From contig OZ017795.1 of the NCBI GenBank assembly GCA_963969395.1, positions 36,251,063-36,315,062 on the forward strand: a stretch of DNA of 64,000 bases, written 5' to 3'. Source of the DNA: Pseudoscleropodium purum. Taxonomy: Eukaryota > Streptophyta > Bryopsida > Hypnales > Brachytheciaceae. The position numbers and the translations under genes were made by a program. Under the pieces are notes generated by a model. The model made no database searches, was not told the DNA's origin, and saw only the letters and a program-made list of their open reading frames with translations. Positions 46,720 through 62,270 of this stretch are shown piece after piece (the stretch's first letter is position 1; each line of letters opens with the position of its first letter).

Positions 46720-47815
46720 GTGGAGTTGGCAACTTTTACATTTTACTTTTGTCTTTTACTTTTAACATTTGCTTTTACATTAATAATTCTAATTTATCTT
46801 TTTATATTAATGCATACTACATTGTCTTTTACTTTAGGTTACTTTTGGATAGTCTTACGGTATGTCTCAAGGATTTTCTATTTTCAAAGCACTATGTTTC
46901 ATTGTTTTTCATGTAATTCCACTCGTGCCTCCAGCTTAAAAAAAATACCCAACAGCCACATTTCGGAACCAAACTTCACAAGATGAACAGTTTCAGGTAA
47001 AAAGATGGGAAAATGTCACAAGAATGTTCACAAGCTGCCTCTAAGTTAGCTCTACAGCGCATCAAATGACGAAGAGAATTGCACTCAGACACAGTAATTG
47101 CACACAAGTCCCCTTGAGCTTGTGACTGAAATGATCTTTAATCATACAATCATACAAAAATTTGAAGGTAAGACAAACACAAAATCCTCTTCAAGATCGA
47201 ACAATTAAATTCTGCAAATCTAATACCAAAGACTACTTTTGGATATATAATGATCAGATTCTGTTTGTAAGTTAAAAATGTCATTTGCATTATGTCCACT
47301 GCATAATCTGAAGCAGTTCAGAAAAGAAATTTACAGATTATGACCTGTCACAAGAAAAACAAGAATCTTCATCCCAAACAAAGACTTAGAATAATAACAC
47401 GAATCATGCACAAATGCTTATTGGAAAAGATTTAAGGTGTAGCTACCTTTTAGGTCATGAGTTTCAAGCAGTCTCCCAGAACCCACAGATACAAAGACGA
47501 AGCTTCATCCCCACGAACCAAGACAAAAAGTGAATGAATGATGAGAAACTCAAAATTGCATGTTACATACAAGAAGAGAATTCTGCCGCAGCCCAACAAA
47601 AGTAACAGATTCCTATACAAGTGTACAAGAACTACGAGAGTCTGACAAATGGAGTGTGGGAGGCTCCACAAACCAAGACAAAGTGAAAGATTGTTGTGAA
47701 ATTAAAAATTGCATGTTACAAGAAGAGAAGGTTACCGCAACCCCTCAACCAGCAGCAAGAGATTCTATACAAGTGTACGTACAAGAACGAGAGTCCAACC
47801 TCCGGAGAGTAAATT
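46720..47815. other. intergenic DNA between the secreted protein gene and VTE1
   Basis: No gene is supported. Two stretches at about 47,510-47,610 and 47,670-47,790 are similar (each has a 'gcatgttaca..agaagaga' segment followed by 'ccgcaacc'-like sequence and 'gattcctatacaagtgtac'), a local tandem duplication of about 155 bases just beyond the VTE1 stop codon. Confidence 0.5.
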
Positions 47816-50658
<2,843 letters not shown>

Positions 50659-53600
50659 GCTCAATTTCACACCGAGGGCGAGAAACTCTCACAGAAAACG
50701 CTGGCAATCCTCCAAATGGCACCCAATTCTCACAACTCCCAGACAGAGGACGCAGGCAATCCTCCAAATGCCAACGGATTCGAGCAATGTTCCAATAATC
50801 ACCCAACTCTCGCAACTCTCATACGAACGACCCAATGCTCCAATTCGCACCCAATCCTCGCATCACTCGGACACAGAGCAATCAATGCTCGACTGGGTCT
50901 CGACTGGGTCCCGAATGCTCGAATTGCACCGACTTTTCCCACCACTCAGACCGAGGAGGTAACGCTGGCCTTGCTACATACATGCGATGAGGGATGTGTG
51001 GAATCCATGCAGGCAACCAACGACGGAAGCCTACATCGAGCTGCTGAAGTGGCGCTCACTTGGCTTGCAGGCAGCTTGCCACGGGCATGAGAGCGCATGA
51101 TCGTCTGTCTGAGTGGTGAGACTCTTTTCCACTGTAAAAGCGACGATCACTCCGTCGTCCGCTTGTGAGGCTTTGCTGCGCCATCCAGCAATTTGTGACT
51201 TTTGTGAGGTCGTCAACGACGGAGAGTTGCGGTTGCGGGATTTCATGGAGTTGTGGTCAGGCAGGGAAGTGGTTAGGGTTTGACGGAAGTTGGCCACGGG
51301 ATGCGCGGGTCGGGGGACCCGGGATTTCGTTGGTTTCAGGATCCCGGGAATTGGGACAGGGCTTTTTGTTTTAAGTCCTGGTAACTTACTACTTAAAGCT
51401 CATGAAGGATTTCCTCAGTTAACCCATAAACGCCGAAGGGGTGACTCTTGAAATCATCCTTTTCTATTACCGTGTGAATCCCTAACCTCCAAAATTGCAA
51501 AAGTAGTAGTCATTGCAAGTCAAATTACTGTAGAAGGTCTTCCTATTCCAAAACAAATTTTGAGGATGAATAGTTGCACTTTTGTCCTACATAGTTTGAT
51601 TCTGTATCATCCATCACAAACCATCTATTTGAGTGTTCAAGGATTCAAAGTGCTAGGATGGTGATCAATTAAATTTTTTTGTAAAAATAGTGCCATGTCA
51701 CAATACCCTCAAACTTTTTCTACATTCATCTAAATTTCAAACCAAAAAACATTTTTTCCATTTTAATTAGGTACTTTATAATCCAAATTTAGCAAACTCA
51801 TCTATATTTTAAATATGAATGAAAATTTTCAAGCAAAAAAAGACTATTTTTTATTTGGCAAAAACAAAGATTTATTTTCAATTGGTGCAATTTGGTCTTT
51901 TGGTGCCTTTCTTGAAGGCTTGATTGAACCTATCATTACAAAATTGTTTTGAGGCCTTCAAAGGGTTGTCAATTTTGCACTATTAAAGTGCAATTAGGGT
52001 AAAAAACATATATTTTTTCTATTTTAAAAATTTTGAAATCTGACGTAGTAGTGGCACGGAGGCACTAGTAGTGCTATGTAACAGCCACGTAAAATTGATT
52101 GTTTTTTTAATATTTTTAATTATTCAATAATTGCATTGCGGGCGAAGCCAAAAATAAAAAACTAACAACCTTTTAGAGGCCTTAGAATTCTTTCGTAATG
52201 CTAGTAGTTTAAGACTAATAGAGAGTAGTGTCTAGGATAAATTTGGGCCAAACCAATTAAAACTTCAACTTCTCTATAATTATGCAGTTATTACAAGTCC
52301 TCCCTCTAAAATAAAATAAAACTTAAGTGGATCCATTGGTTGGCTTTAGACCAATAGGGAGCAATGTCTAGGAAGAAATTTTGGCCAAACCAACCAAAAA
52401 CACAACTTCAAATTCTCAATAATTATATAGTTATTTATTGATATGATTCAATCATTTTTTGTATTTGTACTTGAATTAGTAATTTATTTGAAATATAGAT
52501 TAATACTTTGCTTGAAGTTCTCATTTATAAATTACTTATTTGAGAAAACATTTTGACTCATTTATAACTAAAATTTGTTTCTCCTTATATCTTGATGGAG
52601 AGATGATGACACAAAGTAAATTAACATTACCTCAAAACAACTAAATAAAGTGAATCAAACTATTACCAATTAATATTAGATGTTTTTCACCTTCTCTATA
52701 AGGTTGCCAATTCTTTGTTTTATAGACTATAGGAACTTGGCCACATCAATTGCCTAATTTGGCATAGCAATTGCCATGTCAAATAATAATAATAAAATCA
52801 TCTTTTAATTAATTTTTAATTATTAAAAATATTTGATAGGGTACTACTAGTTCACATCATGGGGAATAAACCTAAAACAACTCTCTCCATACTTGAAATC
52901 TCTTTTACTATTGCAATTCTTGACATCATGTACATTTAGTGTATTGTATATACATTTTGTTGTGAATGTATTATGTAGGTATATAAGGGCAGAATCGTAA
53001 TGGAATAGTAAGAGATTGGTTCACCTTGAGGTTTTGAACATGGTTTAGGGCTTAGGGACTTAAAATTGGGGTTATAAAAAAACATGAGATTTAAGGTCAA
53101 ATAACATATATAAGCCTATAAGGAACCTCCAAAAAACAATATACACCCAAAAGCAACACTTTGTAGTGGTGTTGTACATTTGATGCACCTAAATGTAGAC
53201 CACTATGGTACTACATAGTATCATTTTATTTAATATGTTGGTTTTAAATTCACTTACCTTAACAACAATCAATTTGTGACTTTTCAAAATCTACTCTATA
53301 ATTGTTTTAAATGAATTTGTATTGTAATTTCACCCCAAAGCCATCTCTATATTTGAGACTCATTTCCAATAGCCTTCAACACTAGAAAATCAAAGATTTG
53401 TACTAAATACCCTTACACAATATCTTCAATTGAAAAATCATAAATATATATTTTTTAAATCAGATTTTTTATACTTAAAATAGACTTTAAATGATCATCC
53501 ATATAAATATGCTAAAAATAGCACGTTGGTAAGATTTTGTTTAGCTTCAAAGTTGGTCAACACTCAAATATGGTAAATTGGACATTTAGAGGTTAACATA

Positions 53601-54178
53601 TATCATTAGTGAAAAGTGAAAAAGTCTCACTGAAATAAACTTCCTCAAATAAAATTTTTCACATTATAAAAAAGAGAAGAAAAAATTCTACATTATAAAA
53701 GATCTTTCATACAAAAAAAAAAAAGGCCCAATTTACTTGGTGCACATAACAATACTTAAAAAGTGACAAACACAAATCTTTCTTTAGTGAACCAAGTTGT
53801 GAGCTCTTCATATTTGGCCAATTTGCCAGGTTAGCAAAGAAAGATGGTGGACCCAAGAATAAATAAAGACCAATATTAGTTGCATCATGGCATATTTTTT
53901 GGAATTGCCCTATCATTATGGCATTGGCATGATGGTTTTTAGGGCTGCTCTAATGTATGAGTACCTATAATCATCATTAATTATAACGAAATATAGTTAA
54001 TATTATTAAATGCAGATTATTTTATTAGATCTTATTGACAATTGGAAGAGGATTCCATGCACTTTAACATGTATTATTTGAACACTCTTTTAAGGATAAG
54101 TTATAAATTTTCAAAGTACTCTCTCTACGTGTTACTGCACTTAGAAACTCTAGATTCGCAACCTTAGTCACCCCAGCT
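50659..54178. repeat. VTE1 promoter region then AT-rich dispersed repeats
   Basis: Bases 50,690-50,960 contain short imperfect repeats of words such as ggcaatcctccaaatg, caactctc and cacccaat; they probably belong to the VTE1 leader or promoter. Bases 51,433-51,620 repeat 61-240. Bases 51,930-52,210 are a copy of the palindrome-core repeat. Near 52,205-52,260 and 52,345-52,400 the phrase 'taatagagagtagtgtctagga' recurs in variant form. No genes were recognised. Confidence 0.5.
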
Positions 54179-57100
54179 TTAGAGACGTGAAGCAGGTTGC
54201 GACGATGACGCGTCTGCTGTGAGCTGAACGACGACCTGGAGATACCCATGGCAGAGAGTCAAGGTCACAAAATTGGAGAAAAATCAGAAGGACAAAGAAG
54301 AGCAAGAAATAGAGTTTGAAGAGAGAGAGAGAGAGAGAGAGAGCGCCAAGACACAAACCTTGCCAAGGCTGTTCCCGGAGTGAAGATGCTCAACAGCATC
54401 CACCACTGAATGAACTCCCACAAACTTCTTCGGGTCTATCAAAATCTGCCAACACCGAACCCCTCGATCAGTTTTCAACATTTGTGTGTCAAAAAAAAAG
54501 ATCCAATTTTGGAATTCCACTTTTAATATTTTAATTTGAAGATTCTGGAAAAGTTACCAAGTCTGAAGATTCACAGTTCATGAAGAGCTGTAAACATTTG
54601 AAGAAAATTCCCTTCGCTTTTCAGATAAAGCAAGTCATGGAAACAACGCATGAAAATTGAGGAAATTGAGGAAAACTGATGTAACAACGTTTGTTTGATT
54701 AGTATTTCATACTTTGCTTAATTAGTGGGTGTTGAGAAAAGATGACTGGTGAATAAAATTAGTGAATCCTACAAAGGTGAAGCAAGCTACTGGTTCTCTT
54801 TCGAAATCAAACAGTGAAACCGCAATTATTTAAGAAACTGAGCTCTGTAAGTAGGGTAACATAAGATTCTGTAAACACAAGCACATTAAAGTCTTCCCAC
54901 AAGCACCAAAGTAAAGCTAAAAATTGCCAAGGGTACGTTACCTTCAGTTTGCCTGAGCTATATAAATTATAAAGCTTCCCAATATGTTCCTGATACATCT
55001 TGGTGTAGTGGAGAAGGAAGAAGCCAGTCTGCAAAACCCAGATTTCAACCCACATGATCGTCAGGATCAAATAGTGGTGATGTTTAGGGGTTTATGGCTT
55101 AGGGAATTGCTTGTTGCGGTCAATTCCATGCAACCAAGGCATGGAAGAACAAAGAGAATTCCACGAAAGTCTCACAAAAATTCAAACAATTCGTTACCAA
55201 ACACACAGAATTCCCAAAGGGCACCGATTAAGATTTTGTCAGGCATTTGTGAAGGATTCTGTAGGTACCAAATACTCACCACTGTTCGAACACAGAGAAC
55301 TCCACGAAAGTCTCATAAAAATTTAAACAATTGGTTACCAAATACTTAGAATTAGCAAAGGGCACCAAGTCGAGCTTTTTTCAGGCATTTGTGAGAGTTT
55401 CTATGGGTACCAAATTCTCACCACTGTTTGTGATTTCCAAAGGAGCTTCTCACAGAGTCCTGGATAATTGGCAGGCTTCCATGCCCCACCCTCACCCTCC
55501 GTGTACTGCGAGATCATGCCAATCACCACCATGCGGCCAAACAGCGCCAAAGCATTCATGCAGGTGTCGAACATCTGTCCTCCGACTGACTCGTAAATGA
55601 CGTTGACTCCCTTGGGAAACTCCTTCTTCAAGACCTGAGACAAAAGATTGAAAAAAGAGTGCAGTCACTCAGAACACGCATCAAGGACAATCAATCAAAC
55701 GACCACGGGCTCAAGTAAAACCCTAAAACCTAAATCTACAGGGCTGTGTGAAAATGGATTAGGTAATGTAAAATGAGAGCCTCGGTATAAGAAATACCAT
55801 GCCGGGCTGCAAGAGTGGCATGGAACTTTATTTCCACAACAAGGCTGGACTTTCACATTAGCAGACATAACCGGTTAACTATACGCCAACTTGTGAGGCG
55901 CTCATTCGTAAGCCATATTCAGCTTACAAGCTCTTTGCATCCTAAACCCTAAACCCTAAACCCTGGAAACATGAACGTCTGACCCTGGACCAGTTATCTG
56001 GTACATAAACCTCAATGGTTGAAATCATGTCAATCAAGGGTCTAAAAACACCGTAAAAGTATGACAGCATTACATGACAGCATTACATGAGAGAAAATCA
56101 TGCTCTCCATATCCAAAGCTTGGTGTCTAAACCCGCAGAAATGGCATCCATTGAGGTTAGGTGCTAACTAATTTTACCTCTTTGATGGATTCCTTCTTGT
56201 AGTCGATGACACGGTCGACGCCCAAGTCCCTGAGCAGCGCTGCCTTGTCTGCTCCACCGCATGTGGCCACCACTTTGTTTCCGGCGATCTTTGCCAACTG
56301 CACCGCAAATTGGCCAGTTCCTCCAGCGGCTGCTGTCACTAGAACTGTCTCCCCCGACTTCAATCTTCCTGCCTGAGGTTGCAAACAATTCCACTGTCAA
56401 AAAGCTGAACAAGTCACTATAAACACTATTTAATAGTGAGCTTTCTCTGGGAGATCAATATAGACCTGTAGTTTAGGGTTTAGGGTTTTTAGATCTGAGG
56501 GTACAAAGAGTCAAATGCGTTAAGATCGATGAATTTCGTATTCAATTTCAACATGGGAGGCCAAACCATCCTATTCAAAGATCAGCGGCCATAGATTTTT
56601 AACCAGGTCATGCTTACAACCAATTTGCTCGTGGAAGGTCAACCAAGGGCATGAGAAACCTAATAGTTTCAGTATCCTCTCCCTCATGCGTTATCGGTAT
56701 GAGCGATTCCAGGTGTAGGAGAACTGACCTGCTCAAGGCCTATGGAAGCAGTGAGACCTGAGGTTAGCATGGCCACAACTTCGGGAGTAGCTGCTGGTAC
56801 TGAGAAAACTTGTTTTGCAGGTACCTGCAGTGATCAATTTGCAGATTATATTCTTTAGGGAGGACTTGTGACACCGAACAATCGTTCAAGATACCGTGAT
56901 GCCTATGCTGTCATGCTACATGTAAAGCTCAAAATGAGATGACTGTTGACAGGTGTAAGAAATAAAATGATGTAAGCATGGATGCATACGATAGCATATG
57001 AGTGGTTGTAGAATCAAGTAGGAGCAGTATCTAAGCATTCATATATCGAAAAAGGTGCAGCGCTAAAGAATGCTAAGCTGCTTGTTACAGATCAAAGCTC

Positions 57101-60100
57101 AATTGGGGTGGCAAAACTGATCACCAGGAAGTCAGTGCAGGGAAGGGATTTGAAGTGAGGTACCTCTCGGTATTCTGAGAATCCACCGGATGAGACGGTG
57201 GCAACCGGTGAGCCAGGTGTCAAATCCGCACGGGACATGTTGTCACCTACAGCGGCAATGAGCCCCACAGCCTGCGCCCAATGGAATTATTGGGTTCAAA
57301 AAGTTACAAGATTTGAATGCTACAAGAAGGAACAGTTAAATTCAGCACATTTATACAATTGCTACCAGATCGCAAACTTCACATGACTTTAACCATCATA
57401 TCATAAATAAAATAACATGAAATTACAAATAAAATGATGAACATGAAGAATTTTTAAGTTCAAAATTAGTTTTCTGTACTCCTCAAAAATTAGAACTTGT
57501 TGCCACATTCCTCAAACGAGCACATCAAAATTGAAGTTCAGGCATTTTTTTTTTTTTTCATGATGTTGGATCTAAGATTATTAGATTATTTTAAATAACA
57601 TATATGAAAACATGCATATTAACACACTAAGAATGGAAAATCATCATAATCAAGCAAAACCTGTGGATTTATGCATATTCAAAATTTGTTAACCTATTAA
57701 AGCTACATTTTCAAACATTCATTTCTATTCATTTTTATGATTGGACAACTCCAATAGATGCATAACAACAGAAATTCTATGATTCCAATCTTATGAATTC
57801 CCTAAAATTGTCATTTGAGTTTTAAGATTGGGAGCCCACCCCCACAGAGCCTTCTGGGCATTTAGTATTTACATGCGAGGAATTGAGAAGATTACCTCGA
57901 AACCGGCGTCAAGAGGTAATCCAGCAGCTGCAATTTGTGGGGAAGCATGGTACCGCCCTGCACTGAAGTTAATCTGGAGCGATTCCAAACAAGCATTAAT
58001 CAAAAGGAAATAACATACTTGAAAACCTCATCACTTGAAGAAAAATTCCTTTGTTAGTGAACATTTTGTGTTAATTTTAACACAATTTATTCAAATACAG
58101 ATGAAACGTCATCCACGCAGGATAAAATTGTGAAAAAATGAATTGCTGAAACGTCAACTAACAAGAAGCCTAATTCTCTTGTAGAGGACAACGGAGTTGG
58201 TGGAATCTGCGAAAACGAAGGATTGAGAAAGAAAAAAAGACTTACGTCACTGGCGTTGATGCCCACATACAGGAACTTTATGAGAACGTGGCCAGGCTTC
58301 ACAGGAGGTTTGTATGTTACAGTCACAACTTTGGTCGCTGCTCGAAAATTTGAACTCAAGGTGTGTACCACACTGTAGAAACCCAACACGAAAGTGAAAA
58401 GCAAAAACATTTCCTCCTCCTACATAGTAATAATAATATTAATAAGCAGTAAGAGAAGAGTAATCCTTTTGTTTGAGACGAAACCTCAAAAGGTATCAAA
58501 GGGAATCTAAGATTTTCTTTCATGAAAGGAGTCAAATAGTTTTACAATATGCGCTCGTACAACTCATACAACTGCTAATTTAGAGCTTGAAAAAGTAAAA
58601 AAAAATTGCAGGTCATGATCATGTTGTTTTAACATCCATAAGTATAAAGAGGTTTGACGACTTACACTTTCTGGAATTTTGAAGGTACAGGAGGGGGTAA
58701 GGCTAAAGGAGCACCGCTCTGATTCTTCCTAGCAGGAGCCAGTAGGCTTAAGTATTTCTTCTTCTCTTCAGGAGTAGGCCAAAATTGAGTGGGTTTGTCG
58801 GAGGGGACCCAAACACATGCTCCAGCCTGGCGCTCATCGTCAAGCAGCAAGAATGCAGCTGTCCATGAGAAGCAAAACACAAAAACACGTCATTCAGCAA
58901 AATCCTAAACATGATGAAAACAAAGGTAAAACAATGGCAAACAATCATCAAATTCTTTAGCAAACCCAGTTGAAAACAAACGGGTAAAGGAAAAATTTGT
59001 TTACCTTCTAATAGCCGATCTAAGGTTACGAAACCCACGCGGTTGATAATCTTCAGCTCAGCCGGTTTAAGGTCGGCCAAGAACGGTGTCTGGATAAACT
59101 GCTCACCCGAAACGTTCCCACCTCAGTCCAAGAGAAAGTGCTCAGATAAGTCTCCAAAGAAAGCGCCCAAATGTAAAATTAGTCATAGTATTCTTAAGTT
59201 GCCCTTTTCATATGTGGGCACGTGATGTATACAAGGGTGGGTTCACCTACTCTGGTTACAACATTCTTTTCTATTGCACCTAAAATGATCTATTCTTGCC
59301 GATATGGTACGTGTTTTTATCATAGTTTCTATGATCCCACATGGCAACAACGATTCGTTTTTGCAGCATTGCTTCTAAAGATCTTGGGAGCATTGGCTGC
59401 AATGGCTCTAAACCTTGAACTTAAGATGAAAGGGGATGTGAGTCAATGCCAGTGGATTGTGAACAACCCTGATTCCTCCTTGAATGAGGAGATGATCCCA
59501 AGGTAAGAGGAGCTTCTTTCAAGAATATAATAGCATCTTACTATTAGAACCGCTATTTAATAACCAAGGAATATGATCAAAACCTCAGGACAAAGCACGT
59601 TGGCACGAATTCCCATCCTCTTCAAACCCCGCAGCGACCTTGTAAACATCACAACGCCACCTGTATCATACAGAAACTACCTATGAATTCAACTAAAAAA
59701 TCAAACCCACAAGAAGTGAAGACTGTGATATAAATCAAAGGGGAGAATAATAACCAACAACCCGAAATTGGAAATTTACAAGATAGGGCGCTGAAAACCT
59801 TTGGAGGCTGAGTAAAGGGGTCCAAACTGCATTGGATACAAGCCTGCTGCAGAAGCAATATTCAGAATTTGGCCTCCTCGGCCTTTCATCGCTTGGACCT
59901 GTGCAGAAACGTATGCAATAAATTAGTTCAGCCATAACACTGAACTAGAATATGAAAACACATACAAGGCCAAGTAATCTAAGAACATAAAAGGGGAAAA
60001 AAAAAGGGTCATATACCGCTAGTCTTGTGCCATCAATGACAGCTGTCAAATTGATGTCCATCACTTTCGCCCAATTCACCCCCTCTTCATAGAATGGACC

Positions 60101-61250
60101 CTTCTCAATAACGCCGGCGTTGTTGATACATATGTCCAGTCGTCCGAATACACTTTGATGCTGGGCAAACGCCGCAGTGAGCTCAGCTGAAATCCCCACC
60201 AGAATTGCTCAACATCCCAAGTGACCAAACCCCTAAACCCTAAACCCTAAACCCCTTCAGGAATTGGCATTGCAAAAGAATTGATTGGATTTCGTTTCTC
60301 TTCATGGGTTCCAAGCAAGACAATCAATCATACCAGTATTGCTAACATCGCATTTTATGAAAATTGCAGAGGGAGAGGTGGGCCTGTAACCCACTCGGGC
60401 ATGCTCCTCTGTGACTACACGCACTGTCTCCTCGCCTTGTTGGGATACGACGTCCAGCACTGATACATGCACTCCTCGTTTCGCTAAAGCCAAGGCTAAA
60501 GCTCGTCCTGGAGAATCGCACAAGAAAACAACAGAAGATTAGTTATTCACAAAGGCCAAGTATTTGTAAATGATGAAATAAAATGAACACCACATGACTT
60601 ACGTTGTATCGTAACTGTTGGACAATCAGTTTTTAAATTATGAGTTATTAATAGTGAAACTATTTTGATCAAAGCGTCCTCAGGGTTCCAATGTCCGTCC
60701 AATGTCCTTTAACCCTAAAAGTTACACCAAGTCTCTCGGACTGAGTTTTCAGTCTAGTTTGAAAGCCTCTGCCCTCTAAAAGGGTTAACCTCAACCCTTG
60801 TCAATGTGTTTTCAGTCGATGTGACGTTTAAGGGTTAAAGATCAATTCTATCACCCTAATCTACCACAAAAAAAGAGTTTCAAAACACCCTCTTCGCTGA
60901 AGCCCTAAAATCTATTAGTCATAAGGGTTGTTTGCATGTTCCTTAACCACAGCAAACTATATAAGTTAACCCTCTCCTTAAACTGAGAGTTGGAGTTAAA
61001 GGATAATTCAGGTATTTTGTGAACCCTCTGACCAACCTAAAATGATATCCCACGAACGCCAACTTATCTAGTCCGTAACTATCAAAGATTGGAATAACGC
61101 CGAAGTTAAACAATCACAACCCACTACAATGAGAAACCCACAATTGATGGATAAAAACAAACTGATTGGCGAGTAAAAGAGAGACAAAGACGAACCTATT
61201 CCACCTCCAGCTCCTGTGATCAGAGCAACTTGACCCTTCTCCACCTTCAT
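54179..61250 (-). CDS. NQR: SDR-MDR fusion oxidoreductase (Arabidopsis NQR / AT1G49670-like), sixteen exons
   Basis: The predicted protein of 636 residues joins an N-terminal short-chain dehydrogenase to a C-terminal quinone-oxidoreductase-type MDR domain. The Arabidopsis counterpart is linked to oxidative-stress tolerance. Exons are 61250-61196, 60507-60334, 60186-60017, 59898-59799, 59660-59584, 59098-59005, 58858-58666, 58372-58246, 57973-57896, 57271-57164, 56824-56729, 56372-56178, 55634-55422, 55028-54942, 54445-54359 and 54235-54179. All are GT-AG and in frame. SDR landmarks are TGAGGGIG (12-19), NNAG (98-101), catalytic Ser149 and Y162SASK166. The MDR part starts near 288 with VVVHTLSSNFRAATKVV. 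It then has VGINASDINFSAGRYHASP, MLTSGLTASIGLEQAGRLKS, the nucleotide loop AAGGTG (439-444) and GVNVIYESVGGQMFD, and ends in ASRL. No zinc-ligand set is evident. Subcellular location is uncertain; the ASRL end resembles a weak peroxisomal signal. Confidence 0.94.
54316..54344. repeat. (GA)n microsatellite in an NQR-like gene intron
   Basis: A run of about fourteen GA units lies just inside the penultimate-to-last intron, close to the donor of exon 15 at 54359. On the transcript strand it is a CT run right after the 5' splice site. Confidence 0.8.
55146..55430. repeat. 142-bp tandem duplication spanning the exon 13 splice donor
   Basis: Two units start at 55146 and 55288. Each contains caggcatttgtga and a ggtaccaaatnctcaccactg segment. 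The second unit holds the end of exon 13 and its donor (CAGTG/gtgaga, exon end 55422). The first holds an equivalent donor (CAGTG/gtgagt) at 55280, inside the intron. Confidence 0.75.
55945..55971. repeat. telomere-like CCCTAAA repeat in an intron
   Basis: Three head-to-tail copies of the plant telomere unit (cctaaaccctaaaccctaaac) lie within the intron between exons 12 and 13 of the NQR-like gene. A second such triplet occurs at about 60,231-60,254 in the intron between exons 2 and 3. Confidence 0.8.
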
Positions 61251-62270
61251 TTTCTTCAGCTTTGATCAGTACTACTCTTCTGCAAAGACGCAAAAGAAAG
61301 TAATAGTAAGTCCATTTCAGTTCCTCTAAACCTGAGATTTGAGTTACATACAATAACCTAATCAATATTACCTGAAAACATAACCTTATTAATAGAAACA
61401 GTCTCTCTCTTCATAACCCGAGTGCTGATACTTGAACATGCACAGTAGCGATCTCAACCAAAACCTCGTCTAGATTAATTGATTGTATACACAATACGAA
61501 CACCGCCAATAGAAAACTGTAGCAGATCTTCAATCACACAGCATATGCAGTAGCAACTTCAACCAAAACCTGGTCTAGATTATTTAGTCGATTACTCACA
61601 CAGCAATAATCGACGCAAATTTTACGAAAGGCTCAAAAGTAAACCAATCACCAAATGCTGTAAACATTAGTTGGAATCCGGCATAAATCCACACCACAAT
61701 CCGGCATTAGTGCCGACTCCGGCAGAAATTCGACCAACAATTCAGGAACACATGAAATACCCTAAGAAGTCAGACACAGCCCAAACCAAATGATGTATCC
61801 CAAATTGAAGGAACGGGTCATTGGAGGACTGCAATTTCCCCGATGTCAGTGATCCCCACCTGAGAAAAGCTTGAATTGTGGGGCGTCGAATTGGGAAGAG
61901 AAGTTGCAATCTTGGCAACAATTTGGAGCGTGATGAAGAGAGTAAAAGTGAAGGAGACGGAGACTAACTTAGAATGAGTTGCGTGTGGTCCATTATTGTC
62001 AAGCGAAGTGGTTGCAAAGCTTCTATGAAAGGTTTAGTTCAGAAATGGAGAGGCGAAGGAACTTTCGGGATGAATCTCACAGCACTTGGGTGAGTGTCTT
62101 CCTTACGGAAAGCTCACGTGTTGCGGCACTATGCCCTCGTCAGCGGTGACGTCAGCGGTGACGGCGGAACTTAGTTCTTTTGGATGAGGCATAACTTTTT
62201 AAGCTTAGATGCTGTACCGTACTTGGACAGCAGGTTCGGCACCTTGGTGCCAAATCTAAGGTTTGGCACT
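61251..62270. promoter_or_regulatory. leader and promoter region of the NQR-like gene
   Basis: The region upstream of the ATG includes a G-box CACGTG at 62115-62120. A tandem pair of GTCAGCGGTGAC lies at 62139-62150 and 62151-62162, and its junction makes the palindrome TGACGTCA (62147-62154), a strong bZIP/TGA-type site. Composition is more balanced than the AT-rich DNA beyond 62,270, which suggests the gene unit ends about there. A transcript start was not located. Confidence 0.45.
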
